A stretch of 64,000 bases of DNA from Paramecium sonneborni. Lineage: Eukaryota; Ciliophora; Oligohymenophorea; Peniculida; Parameciidae. The translations under genes and the position numbers were made by a program. Where the stretch lies: contig CAJJDN010000132.1 in the NCBI GenBank assembly GCA_905182985.1, forward strand, positions 14,836 to 78,835. Direction: 5' to 3'. Shown in pieces: positions 11,571-23,839 of the stretch; within the stretch, counting starts at the first letter, position 1; every line of letters begins with the position of its first letter. The notes below the pieces were generated by a model. It was not told the DNA's origin, made no database searches, and was given only the letters and a program-made list of their open reading frames with translations.

Positions 11571-13780
11571 ATATTCTGACAATTTAAATAAATTTTAATG
11601 AAGAAAATATTAATACTTAAAACAACATCAGCTGAGATTTGTAAAAAATGTTTGCATCATTTTCAAATAATAAGGTATTATGAGTTTTAGTAAATAATTA
11701 AATAGTTATAGCTGATCTTCATTTAATTGTCCTAATTTTAATTTATCAATCTCATAAATTTTACATTTTTATATATGTTACATCTAATTTAGACATAAAT
11801 TTGTCGGCTGCATATTAAATTTACATTTTCTCTCTTTCTTGCATCCTACTCTCATAATAATTAATATATCTATTAATGCTAAATTTAAGATTATTTTTTT
11901 AGATATTATATATTGACTCATTGTTCTAGAATCTTAAATCTTTTCTAAATTCTTTGATTTAATAGATTTTCCTAAAGAATTTGAAAAACAGAATTTTGTA
12001 ATATCAGAATCTAAAACTCTTTAAGATGATTATTATTTAGGCAATTTATTAATGAATTTATCATAATATTTAAATCTTCATCAAAAAAATAATTTGCAAA
12101 GAATCATTTCATTTTCCAATCTAAATAATTTATTTGCCATTTATAAATGAAAGGTCTCAAAATAGAGTAAATTGATTAAATTAAAATTGATATAGTCTTC
12201 CTATTGTACTTAAAATGGTTTGAACTTTAGCATATTTTCTAAAATTCAGCCTATCTTGATCCAGAATTATAAAATGAAGAACTAAAAATTCATCATTATA
12301 TTCACACGATTACTATGTTAAATTAAACTAGAATAATCATTTTTATCTTCAGAAATAAGAATTTCAGGTTATTTCATATACACATTAGTATCTGACAAAT
12401 AAACAACATAATAAAATTATTTAATTCTTTTAACTGCTTTCAATAGGGGCATATTTATTATATGAACTAGAATTTTTACATTAATTATAATTTAGATATA
12501 TTTTATTAGCAATTTGACTTTAAAATATATATAATTTCAATAAAATTACTGGACGTGAATTATTCCCTTAATTTTAATTCAAACATTAAGTATAAGCTAA
12601 ATCGATTGATTAGAAATGATTTTTTTGAAAATTAGTAACAAATAAAGGAACAGGCTTTTATAATAAAATAAATTGACAGCAGTATCAGTCATTTAATATT
12701 CTGAAAATACAACACAAGGGTTTTGCAAATCGTATAATTATATGATTTAATAAATGAAATATAGTAAGCAGATAGTAATGATTACAAATTAACAAAAGAA
12801 GCCAGTTGAAGTAGAGAATTTACTTTTTTCAATATTTTCAACACAAGAGGTTGTCCAATTATGTTTAGTCTAATAAATATCCTTATAAACGATTTTTAAA
12901 CATTTTGATGTGTTTTTTTGGTAATTAAACATAATTTTTATATTTGATATTCTTTATATCAATTATATAATTCAACATCAAATCTTTCAATAAAGGATTT
13001 TAATAATGTAAAACTTAACATAATTCATGTATTATATAAATAAATATCAATATATTTATGTAAATATTTATAAGAATATTAGATTTTATTTTCATTTATA
13101 TATTTAGATTTATCAAAAATTAAGTTAATATTTCAAGGTCTCATCAATGTTTTTGTCACTTATTACAAGAGCATATTTTAAATGATCTTAATATTATCTT
13201 TGAAGTATATAAAGATTTATTTATTAAATATTTTTTTGAAAAATAAGTAGTAAAAGCAAGATTAAATCATAAGATTCTGTTAGTTACAATAATTTGTTTA
13301 TGTAGTTCAAATTTAATAATAATAATTTAAGAAGGAATCAAATTAGATTAAGGGAAATTATACTTAATTAGACTATTTCTTAAAAAATGCTTATAATGAA
13401 ATCAATAATAACAAATACAATATTCACATTTTACCATTATTGTTTTATTAATTTTAACATTTCTTTAACTTGTATTTTTAGGTTTTAATATAACTTTATT
13501 CATGCCTTGCTTTAAAATAAATAATATTAAATTCTAGATTTCTATGAAAGTAGATGTAGAGTTTACAAAAATTGTTTATTCAATTAGAATTAATAGAGAT
13601 ATAAAAATTGAATGCACAACAAAGGACTATTCCATCTCTACTACTTAAAAACTAAGATTCAAATAGATATTTTTTTGGAAGCTAATGAAAAGAAAAAAAA
13701 TCTCATAAATATAATATAATATTGGAAATCCAGCAGACATATCTCCTTCTTAGAGGAGTTCAACTTATTCTCATTATTTT
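11571..13780. other. Long AT-rich stretch, no gene recognised
   Basis: Both strands were scanned for Gln-coded frames, Cys patterns, kinase and WD motifs, and GTA..TAG introns bounding coding frames. Only short low-complexity frames were seen. For this gene-dense type of genome a stretch of more than 2 kb without a gene is notable. Confidence 0.4.
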
Positions 13781-13789
13781 AGGGCATAT

Positions 13790-14260
13790 TTATGACTACG
13801 TACATAATTTCTGGAATATATTCCATTCTATGATTTCTAGCCAAACATATCCTAAATCTATCTAATCCACTTATCTTTTAGAATCTTTATTGTATTATGA
13901 ATGCTTGAATTATTCATACCATAATTCTTCTTATGAAAAAATGTTGCATTATTCAATATTCCATAAATATAACTAACTATTCATGATTGAATCCAATGCA
14001 GTATGTGGAGTGAAAACATTTATTCCATTCTTAATACATTTACCTTGCTATCTTCTTTCAATCCTAATTTCTTTATTGTTCCTAAAATTATTATTGGATG
14101 ATAAGCCAATTTATTCTAAATCTCAACTTTAATACATTCTTCCAATACAGGTGTTACTACAACCACATTATCCCAACTTGTTATAGGCATAGGAGATACT
14201 GTAATGGAAATAGCACATAAGAATAATGTAAATCTTGAAGGTGATTGTGAAGTAAGTTTA
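13790..14260 (-). pseudogene. Relic of a NIF3-like protein
   Basis: Minus frames give ITSWDNVVVVTPVLEECIKVEIQNKLAYHPIII, matching the NIF3 signature ESWDNVG..., ..AYHP.IF. A different frame then gives KNGINVFTPHTALDSIMNSQLYLW, matching the NIF3 PHTALD motif. NIF3 proteins bind two metal ions through such His/Asp residues; their role in eukaryotes is unsettled. At least one frameshift separates the two blocks, and TGA codons appear in both. Standard-code ORFs on the plus strand here are antisense noise. Confidence 0.6.
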
Positions 14261-14449
14261 GCAAGTTCTAATTGTCATGCAATTTTAGAAGAATCTTTTA
14301 TATAAAAAAACTTGAATCATCAGATAAAGAATATGATCTTATAAATCAAGCATTTAGAGTTACAAAGTACATGATAAGAATTTCGATAAAACTATTTTTA
14401 CAATTCCAAGAGCAACAAGGAATATGGCTTTTTCATTTATAGAATGTCT

Positions 14450-14990
14450 TATAATCATGGAATCTCCATAATCATTTCTATTTAATTTGTAGAAATATTC
14501 AAGACCATCTCTGCTTGTTATAACAATCAATTGGAAATTCTGTTCTTTTTATGTCTACTTATTATTTTGAATAAAGCAAAAGCAAGACTTTCTATATCAA
14601 GATTTGTAGTTGATTCATCAAGTAATAAAATATTACAATTAATTGCCAAAGAATCTGCTAAAGCCAATCTTATAAGAATACTTACTATCATCTTTGTCCT
14701 GCGTTTGATCTTCCTCTAATATCTAATTCTATTCTATTTTTTTCACTAAAATTATTTTATAATTAAAAGTGTTTTGTCATGAATTGCCAGCCTTTATTTC
14801 TATCCAATCTATATCATTTCCTCTCTGTATTAATCCATAAATCTTTAGGTGTAATATTGACCTCCTCAAGTTGAGAAGAATGAAAATCCATTATTGATTT
14901 ATCTTAGGCTTGAATGCATTTACCAAAATCTAAACATGATATTTCTAAAGCTTTAAATTCTAAGTCAAAATCTATATTATGGTGTTCTTT
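14450..14990 (-). pseudogene. RAD50: Relic of RAD50 (C-terminal ATPase half)
   Basis: Minus translation shows the RAD50 C-terminal ATPase order: FHSSQLEEVN (family FHS.KMEEIN), [23 protein letters not shown] (family LDMRGRCSAGQK, the ABC signature), [26 protein letters not shown] (Walker B/D-loop, DEPTTNLD in active proteins), then [18 protein letters not shown] near the C-terminus. It is broken by several frameshifts (e.g. a one-base loss in the CAAAG run right after NAGQ) and TGAs, and the Walker B proline is serine. RAD50 acts in the MRN double-strand-break repair complex; this copy cannot encode it. Confidence 0.8.
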
Positions 14991-14999
14991 TGATTATAA

Positions 15000-16074
15000 G
15001 ACTGCTGAAATAAATTTATAATGGGCCAACCTTATTATTCTGAAAATATTTCTATATGCTTTTTTTTTTGATTTAAGCCATCCAAAAATGAATAGAAATT
15101 TCAAATCTTAAAGATGAAAGTATAACATATGGAAAAGAGTTTGATTACATAACATAATATTCGCCTCATAAAGTAACAATAAATAAAAAATAATACAAAA
15201 AAAAGTTATTCAAAAGAAAGGCCTGAGAATATTTTTATTAAACTTTGAATTTTTCAATGAAAATTGATCAGCTAGTAGAAAAGTTGATTAACTTTTTTGA
15301 AATTCAAAAAAAGTAAGAAAATTTTCAAAAACACTTAATATAAACTCACTTCTAGTAAAATAAAAATAGAAAACATTAAGATTTTATTTAAAATAAGAAA
15401 GAAAAGATCATGAAGAGATATGTTTGAAAGAGCTCTAATTTAAATAAAAAAAATTTACCTAAATCATTTTATGAAATTAAGAATCAATACTGTTTATTGA
15501 ATTAAAAACTTAGTATATGATTAACATTCGCTTGCCGTTTATATAGTTCACATAGCTGATTCTATTTAATTAGTAAAAAGTTGAAATATTGTAATCAATA
15601 GTTATATTGTCGTTAACCTTCGTTAATGCCTCAAATATAAAAAGAGGATTATCTTCTTTGCGTTTCTTGCTTTATTTAGCATTTTAAATTTTTATTCATA
15701 GAAATTATTTAAGTAATTGTTAATGATATGTTTAAAGAAAATTTTAGATTGCCATTTTCTTGATTAAAAAAAAAATTAACCTTTTTTTTATTACTGTTAA
15801 TTGGTTTTATATTATTTAATATATTTATCGATTTATAAAAATTATATTTAGATATAAATATCTTTATGGATAATTAGAAATTGCTTTTTATAAAATTATA
15901 GGCAAGGATTTTATAAAAAGTTAAAAATTTAGTGAAAAAAGCTGGCTTTCTAGTATTAATATACTCTTATTATGATTTTATTAACAATTAAAAATTTAAA
16001 GAATGGATGGATGGAACCTAATTTATAAATAATTATATTTTTTATCAATTAATCTCCAATTGTTTTACAATTAA
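15000..16074. other. AT-rich intergenic, no gene recognised
   Basis: No coding frame recognised. It may contain the completely eroded N-terminal part of the RAD50 relic, but no coiled-coil frame is readable. Confidence 0.4.
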
Positions 16075-17553
16075 TCATTCTTGATATTAAAATACTTGTA
16101 ATTTATTTGTATAAGTATCCCAGGTTACTAAATACTCTCCATCATCTGTTATTGCTCCATAAATATCAGAATTTTCAAATTAAATAGATTATTCTAAAAT
16201 AAATTCTCCATTTTGTTTTATTCTAATTAAATTAATATAATTTCCATTTTTATTTACCAAAAGCTGTTTTTATTTAATAAATTATTAAGGAAAAAAACAT
16301 CTACAATTTTATCCATTTAAATTTTAAACTTCTTATTCTAAATTAAATTAATTATTAGATTAATTGAATTTAAATACAAACATTGTTTTTTGATTTCTAG
16401 GTTAAACAGTAATGATATTATCTTTTATATAACATAATCTATATCCTTCTTATTGTATTTTTTAAACTAGTATCCACATATTATTTGATTACTTTTAACT
16501 TACATTTATTACAGTCTCATTTTATGCACAAGAAATCAATTAATTTGAACTATAATTTAAACTCATGCTTCTAATGCTGGCATCATGTATATTCAAAGTT
16601 TGTTGACAACTCCAAAAATTCTATTTCATCCAAAATTTAATACTCTTATCATCACTTCCAGAAATTATTAAATCTTCATTCATGTTAATCAATAATGAAT
16701 TAATACCTCCTTAATGCTCAATTAATTTTTACTTAACTTCAGATAATCCTATTTCATCTATATTCCAAACAATTATAGTTTTATCATCACTAGCAGAAAT
16801 AAAAGAATTTGTTTTTTTCATAAATTATATACATCTAACATAGTCAGTATGTTCTCTATTTTAGGAGAGTCTACTTATTTTTCCTTATTTAAATTCAAAT
16901 ATCTTTATAACACCATCTCTACATCCAGCAATCATTATTTAAGATTATTTATTAAAACTGATAGAATTACACCATTCTTCTTCATTTATAGAGTCAATCA
17001 ATTTAAATTAAAATGGTTTAAAAGAGATTCTTGAGGTTTATAAATCTCTTGAACTCTATTATAAAATAGCTTCTTAGATGTTTTATTTATCTTCTTCATT
17101 TAAGTTAAGTTCTTACATTGAATCATCTAAGGATTTAATAAAAGTCTCTGCCATTTAATGAAGGCTTTGATGTTAGAGTATATCACCAGATTTAAATTTA
17201 ATTGAAGAGGTTAGAACATCATTTATTTTCGTTGGATTTATTTCTTATAGTTTATGAGTTGGAATTGTAAATTTATATTTAATACTTTATTTATATTCTT
17301 CTAATTTTCTATTGACTGTCTCTTATATTTCAATAATTTCATCCATCTTTTGATTTTGTTCATCTCTCTACATTTTTAAATATTCTAATAAATCTGGCAT
17401 TTACTTTAGATCTTTTGGGTGAGCACTATGACGACCATTTTAAAAACACTCAAAACATGCTAATCTAAATTCAGAGCATGAATCATTAAAACAAACAAAC
17501 TAAATCATCAAATTATGATTAGGGACTGAACATTTTAGCTCACACTAATTCAT
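16075..17553 (-). CDS. WD40 protein with N-terminal B-box-like zinc region
   Basis: 492 aa, no intron, uninterrupted from ATG at 17553 to TGA at 16075-16077. Residues 1-50 hold regularly spaced Cys/His (MNQCELKCSVPNHN, VCFNDSCSEFRLACFECF, GRHSAHPKD), a B-box-like zinc-binding pattern seen in a Paramecium-expanded family. Residues ~55-150 are helical and charged (..LEYLKMQRDEQNQKMDEII..). The rest is WD40-like with clear blades (SFNKQSQIMIAGCRDGVIKIFEF, SASDDKTIIVWN, SGSDDKSIKFWM, GAITDDGEYLVTWD). Probably an intracellular scaffold or ubiquitin-pathway-like adaptor, but no specific function can be read. Confidence 0.85.
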
Positions 17554-18410
17554 AAAAGCTTATTAAAAAATATAATAAGATTTATTTATTTATCAAAATA
17601 AGCTATAAATGTCATTTTATATCTTATTAGATTAAAAATTTATAAAAAGAATATTAAAATAAAGAAAACAGAATAAAAATTAAAATATTCAATAATTGAA
17701 TATTAAAATTATCAATACTATTTCTCTTAAATTTTTAATCTATCAAAATTAGTAAGCAATTTCAAAATGATAAAATTAAATATCATTTGTTCAAATAATA
17801 GATAATAATGGTGTTATCATTAATAAAATATATGTATTTATTGCAAATAAATATAATTTTTTATATAAAATCATTGTTAAGATTAATTAAACTCAATTAA
17901 TTATTTATCAATTCAACAAATTGATAGTAAATAGATCTAAAATAATGATTTGAATATATGTTTTTTATAACCGTAATTTAATAGATAGAAGAATGATTAA
18001 TCTTGTTTTGAAATATGACTTTAGATGAAAAAAATAAATTGAAAATTATTATTAAGTTATTTACTATGGTGTATAATAAAATAAAAAATTCATTTTATTA
18101 AATTTTTGCATCCTTTTTTTATTATCAATTGATGAGCTTTTAGAGAGATGAATATATTCTTAATTATTTGTACACTTCAGATTTAGGTTACAGGATTGAT
18201 TAAAATAATTTTAGATTCTTTTAATGGGATTTTATTTATTTTAGAGCTGCTTTTAATCTTTTAAAGTTTGTTCTTACTTTTTAAAGGACTTCAACCTTTG
18301 ATTTTAAGATTTTTAGGTTTCATGATTCAATTTTATTTTATTTTGTTAAATTGATTAGATATGCATTTTGATTTAATCTATACTTCTTTCCATTTCATTT
18401 CTTTGGAATA
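17554..18410. other. Intergenic, nothing recognised
   Basis: AT-rich. A T-rich plus strand around 18100-18400 has no credible gene. The 5' flank of the WD40 gene lies at its left. Confidence 0.4.
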
Positions 18411-18449
18411 TGGATTTATTATAAAATAAAGTATGTATTTAAAGGAATA

Positions 18450-19385
18450 AGATATTAATGATCCCTCTCCTCTTATATTTTCAATATCACATAATTCACA
18501 AAGTGCTCTATAATTTCCTATAAAACAAGAATTATCATCAAATTACCATCCTTCAACACAATTTTCTTCATTATTATACCATTTTTAATTTAATTATTAT
18601 TAAAATATGGTCTCTAATAACCTTTCTTAAATTTATCTAAAACGAAGTGATCTTATTTTAGTCTATTCATCTCTTATATTACATTTATTGGAATCAATAA
18701 TTATTGAATATTAGTCAAAATTATAATCAAAATTAATGAAAGATTAATTACTTAATCATTTGATCTCTATTACTCTACATTATAAAGTATTTATATTAAA
18801 CAAAAGTTAATAGTTTTAATAAAACTATTTTATAATGTTCTCTTATTCATCATATTAAGGTTTCCAAATACAAACCCATAAATATAATAAGTTTTAAATA
18901 TGACTCACCTGTCTTATTGTCATCAAAATAAATTATCATATCATCTAAATTTTAATCATTAGTCTTTGTATTAAAATTTAAAACATTTTGAAAAATGAAT
19001 GTCTTATTATCATCCTTTATAAATTTTTTATTAATTTAATCATATATTCTAGTTTCGATCTAATATTTTGTATTTTATAAATCCCTAAATTATTAAAATT
19101 ATTTATTTAATGCAAATATTTTAAAAGTTAAATGTGTTTCTTCTGACTGTTATTTATATATTGAATTTTTAGTTTTATCTACTTCAATAGTTTAAATATG
19201 CTATTGTAATTAGTTACTGATAAATGCATTTGAATTTAAACATGATCGTTTCAAAAATATGTAGTAATATTACCAAAAATTATTGTTTTTGTTTGACTTT
19301 ATTCTAAGCCATACTTTTTCAAAAGAAAAGATAATTATGAATCAATTAAAAATAATGTTTTCTCCTTACCAATAAAATAAATCAT
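18450..19385 (-). CDS. Putative extracellular Cys-rich protein, possibly truncated
   Basis: A long minus frame (about 18950-19260) reads LKRSCLNSNAFISNQLQQHI..TKNSIYKQQSEETHLTFKIF..IYDQINKKFIKDDNKTFIFQNVLNFNTK..DDMIIYFDDNKTG, a beta-rich extracellular-type segment. Near 18455-18600 another exon reads WYNNEENCVEGWQFDDNSCFIGNYRALCELCDIENIRGEG, a Cys-rich module (C..GW...C..GN..ALCE.CD) as in large ciliate Cys-rich membrane proteins. Exon joins between them were not resolved, and the expected long Cys-rich C-terminus is missing after ~18450, so this may be a truncated or decaying gene. Start near 19385 (MIYFIGKEK) is tentative. Confidence 0.4.
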
Positions 19386-19724
19386 TTTTATATACGAATC
19401 TTTTTTGTTAATGTTAATTAAAAATTATCATAGAATAATTATATAAAAACTAATTTCTGTTATTTCTATTTTATCTTATTCTTTCTACAAATCTATATAT
19501 AATGAGGACAAACATTAAACTTATTTACTTATATCCTGTTAAACATTCAATATAATATGATATTAAGCTTTTTATTATACATTATATATTTTTTATATTC
19601 TATTCATCCACTCTCCACTATTTTAGAACTTAACAATTAATCTAAAGATAGATAATGGAACATGGTTTTAGAATTTATTGCAAGATATATTTATTTATAA
19701 AAACAAAAATAATTTATTATAATT

Positions 19725-20218
19725 GTTTTTAATAATTATCATAAACTATTTTTGAACTTTCTTCTCAAGAAACCATAACTCTCCGAAAGACGATTATATT
19801 TTAATGCTTCTCTAAATTATTTCAACTCAAATAAGGATTTGCCTAAATTATTTTATAAATAAAAACATTTCATGATCAATAATTAAAAATTATCAGAACA
19901 ATTATCAATTTTTATCCCTTAATCAAGAAATTTTATGGATTCAAGAATTCGATTTTATTTTTGATAATATTTAGCTATTTAATCTATTAAGTAAAGTACC
20001 AAGCATCTCATAAAACACTGGATTATTTTTATTATTTTAGATTCCTTACATTCGACAAGCAATAGCTTCTTAATTTCTTCCCAATTTTTCTAGCAGACAA
20101 ACTTAAAATATCATATCTTGTTATTTACTTTTTTCTTTATAAAAATCAATATCACTAGAGTTATTTAATATACCTTAATCCCAACAGTGAAGAGCTTTTT
20201 AAGCATTTTCTGTTAATA
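19725..20218. repeat. First copy of a 494-bp assembly duplication
   Basis: Bases 19725-20218 match 20832-21325 and end directly at a run of 613 Ns. The segment is the 3' end of the TPR gene (stop complement TCA at 19739-19741). It is best explained as the same locus represented twice, not as a tandem duplication. Confidence 0.85.
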
Positions 20219-20831
20219 NNNNNNNNNNNNNNNNNNNNNNNNNNNNNNNNNNNNNNNNNNNNNNNNNNNNNNNNNNNNNNNNNNNNNNNNNNNNNNNNNN
20301 NNNNNNNNNNNNNNNNNNNNNNNNNNNNNNNNNNNNNNNNNNNNNNNNNNNNNNNNNNNNNNNNNNNNNNNNNNNNNNNNNNNNNNNNNNNNNNNNNNNN
20401 NNNNNNNNNNNNNNNNNNNNNNNNNNNNNNNNNNNNNNNNNNNNNNNNNNNNNNNNNNNNNNNNNNNNNNNNNNNNNNNNNNNNNNNNNNNNNNNNNNNN
20501 NNNNNNNNNNNNNNNNNNNNNNNNNNNNNNNNNNNNNNNNNNNNNNNNNNNNNNNNNNNNNNNNNNNNNNNNNNNNNNNNNNNNNNNNNNNNNNNNNNNN
20601 NNNNNNNNNNNNNNNNNNNNNNNNNNNNNNNNNNNNNNNNNNNNNNNNNNNNNNNNNNNNNNNNNNNNNNNNNNNNNNNNNNNNNNNNNNNNNNNNNNNN
20701 NNNNNNNNNNNNNNNNNNNNNNNNNNNNNNNNNNNNNNNNNNNNNNNNNNNNNNNNNNNNNNNNNNNNNNNNNNNNNNNNNNNNNNNNNNNNNNNNNNNN
20801 NNNNNNNNNNNNNNNNNNNNNNNNNNNNNNN
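20219..20831. other. Assembly gap (613 N)
   Basis: A run of Ns flanked on both sides by the same sequence. Any reading frame across it is meaningless. The true gap may be of zero or negative length. Confidence 0.95.
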
Positions 20832-20845
20832 GTTTTTAATAATTA

Positions 20846-23087
20846 TCATAAACTATTTTTGAACTTTCTTCTCAAGAAACCATAACTCTCCGAAAGACGA
20901 TTATATTTTAATGCTTCTCTAAATTATTTCAACTCAAATAAGGATTTGCCTAAATTATTTTATAAATAAAAACATTTCATGATCAATAATTAAAAATTAT
21001 CAGAACAATTATCAATTTTTATCCCTTAATCAAGAAATTTTATGGATTCAAGAATTCGATTTTATTTTTGATAATATTTAGCTATTTAATCTATTAAGTA
21101 AAGTACCAAGCATCTCATAAAACACTGGATTATTTTTATTATTTTAGATTCCTTACATTCGACAAGCAATAGCTTCTTAATTTCTTCCCAATTTTTCTAG
21201 CAGACAAACTTAAAATATCATATCTTGTTATTTACTTTTTTCTTTATAAAAATCAATATCACTAGAGTTATTTAATATACCTTAATCCCAACAGTGAAGA
21301 GCTTTTTAAGCATTTTCTGTTAATATTAATGTTTCACCTAATAATTTGGATATTCTTATACTTTATTCATTATTAATTAATTCATCATCTGGAATTTTAT
21401 CAGATAACCAACTTGAATCTGCTTCTCCTAAGTTTTCAAATTTCATTAATACATTACCTATAATTTTGGATATCAAATACATTTTTCTTTATAGAATTCT
21501 AATTTATGAGGATTTTAAATAATTCCTTCATCCCAACATTTTATAACTTCTTCTTCTTTTTCTAATTGTGTTAAAGCATATGCTAAAATAATTTAATTGC
21601 TAACCTTTTTATGAATAAAAACTTTCATCTTAAGGATTATTTTGAATTCCATAATCGCATAATTAAAGAGCTTCATCATATCTTTTTAATTCCCATAAAA
21701 CATTAACTGAAGTTTATAAATTCAATTATACATTTATTGTTATAAAAACTTAAACAATCTTTCTAATTTTCTATACCAAATTACCAACATTAAAGTTATT
21801 CTTCTATTCTATGTAAATTCTGTAACTCATTAGCTAAAATTAATTTCAATCTATTACCATGAGCTTAATAAAAGGAAATATTTTAAATATTATTCTGTAT
21901 TCCACTTTCAAGACATTTAAGACAATCTTCTTATCTTCCTAATTATTTTAAGATTTAGCCTAAATATATAATCTTTCAAAAACATTTGTATCTATAGAAT
22001 TCAAAGTTATTTATATTTGAACATATTCCTATATCTAAACAATCAATAGCTTTTTGTTCCTCTTTTAATTCAAGTAATGCATTTACTGAAATATAATCAA
22101 TCTTAACAAATACCCGTTCTTTTATAATATGCAATTTGATGTTAATTATGCTTAATTCCATATTACCAACAATCAACTACTTCTTATAATCTTTTCAATT
22201 TTGTTAACAAATTTGCTAATTATTTTTAATTAATATATACAATAGCCTTCATAAAACTTAAATACATTTTAATTATCATTGAAACCTAATTTCCAGCATT
22301 CAATAGCAGCTTAAATATTATCTTACTATTCTAAAAACATTGCTATTGTAATTTATTTTATCAATATATCTACTTTTTGCATAATAAAAATCAATATCAT
22401 GAATATTATTCATAATTCCTAAATCCCAACATTACAATATCTCTTTTGACTTTCCCTACTTTTATAAAACATTAGCTAGATTTATTATTAATTTACTATA
22501 GACTATATATTCTTTAATGTTATTTGGGCTCAAAATTTTATTTTTTATTATCAAATCTTATTCCTCTTTCTTTTCAATTGTTTAATCAAATTTGTTGATG
22601 CATGCTAATTAATTACACTAACTTTATTACTTTCAAATTTATATCTTGAAATTAAAGAAAGCTCCTTCTCAAATTAACTACTATTTTTATTTAAATGTAT
22701 CCATAATTAAATACATTCAAGTACTTCTATTTCCTTACCCAATTTAAATAGTGCATTTACTAAATACATTTATGATTTACTTTTTGCTTTATAAAATTAC
22801 ACATTTGTTTAGTTTTACTCTATTCCAAAATCCCAACAATTTATAATTTCATCTATTTTACCAATCCTCATTAAAGTAGCACCTATATAATAAATATAAA
22901 AATACATTTTGCTTCAAAAAATCTTATATCTTACAAATTTTCTAAAATTTTTTAATTCCAATGATCTAACGATTACTAAAATTAACCTTATTTTTCTAAG
23001 AGTTTTGCTAATTGTATTAATTTCTTGAATACTTTTTAATATTAAATTAGAAAAAATTTCTTGATTTAAGAACTTTTAAGTATTCAT
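20846..23087 (-). CDS. TPR-repeat protein with nearly one exon per repeat
   Basis: Starts MNTQKFLNQEIFSNLI at 23087 and ends ..RRKFKNSL with TGA at 20846-20848. Repeats of ~36 residues have the form LL.K.G...EAI.CWD.GI..N..D..FY.AK, for example LLEKQGQFQQSLDHWNQKI, GRQEDCLKCLESGIQNN, LEKEEEVIKCWDEGIIQN and NNSSDIDFYKEK. Most repeats are separated by an intron of 18-31 nt at the same place, just after FY.xK, in phase 1 (e.g. GTATTTTTATATTTATTATATAG, GTAATAGATTGAAATTAATTTTAG, GTTAGCAATTAAATTATTTTAG). One join near 22595-22620 was not resolved. TPR proteins are protein-interaction scaffolds; ciliates have many. The 3' end is duplicated left of the N gap. Confidence 0.75.
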
Positions 23088-23839
23088 CTTCATCAGCGAT
23101 TTTAAATAATATAAACTTATAAATTTTATTCGAGCCGATTATAAATATAGCTTTATTTGAGTATTAGATGAATCAAATACTTTATGTTATAATTTAATAT
23201 CAATAATGAACTAAATGAAATTAATTCAAATAGTACTATATTATAAAGAAAAATAAAAAAATCACATTCATATCAAAGACAGGAGAAGAGAAATTAAAAG
23301 TTTAAACAAATTTTTATGCTTTTTATTTACAGCTAAATTTAATTTTACAATTAATATGAATGTTATATTTGTTAGCATCATTAGTTGCATAATGTTTTAT
23401 AAATATTAATATTTTATGTTATAATAAATATAAGAATTAAAATAAAGTATTATAAAATTATCATAATAGATTAATGAATTTTAGTGTTATTTTATTTCAA
23501 TTCTTTAATAATTAAGAAGAAACTGTAAAAAAATGTATATATAAATACTTATCGTTAGAGTTATATATTTTAGTAATTTAATTTAAAGTTATATTGGAAA
23601 AAAATACTTATATTTTTTTGTTTTTCTTTTTAGTTCAAAAATTTTATGTATTTTCTAATAAATTAGAATATTAATTTTAGAATTTCTTAATATAAAGTTT
23701 AGATATACAAAATCTATGAGTAATGCTTAGATATTGATAAAACATTTCAGGTTAGCTTATTTAATAATGTTTTAAAATGGATTAAAAATTATAAAATATG
23801 TGAATTAATATATTTTTTATTAAAAGTTGATTAATTTAT
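23088..23839. other. Intergenic, nothing recognised
   Basis: A/T-rich region between the divergent TPR gene (minus, start 23087) and the CCT-motif gene (plus). No coding frame; presumably both promoters lie here. Confidence 0.4.

Noticed and set aside
14150..14340. Plus-strand frame GVTTTTLSQLVIGIGD.. as a gene
   Set aside because: It is antisense to the NIF3 relic (SWDNV, AYHP on the minus strand) and breaks quickly.
14531..14719. Plus-strand 62-aa ORF
   Set aside because: Antisense to the RAD50 relic, whose minus-strand motifs ([18 protein letters not shown]) are far more convincing.
20199..20849. ORF across the N run
   Set aside because: Consists almost entirely of undetermined bases; no information.
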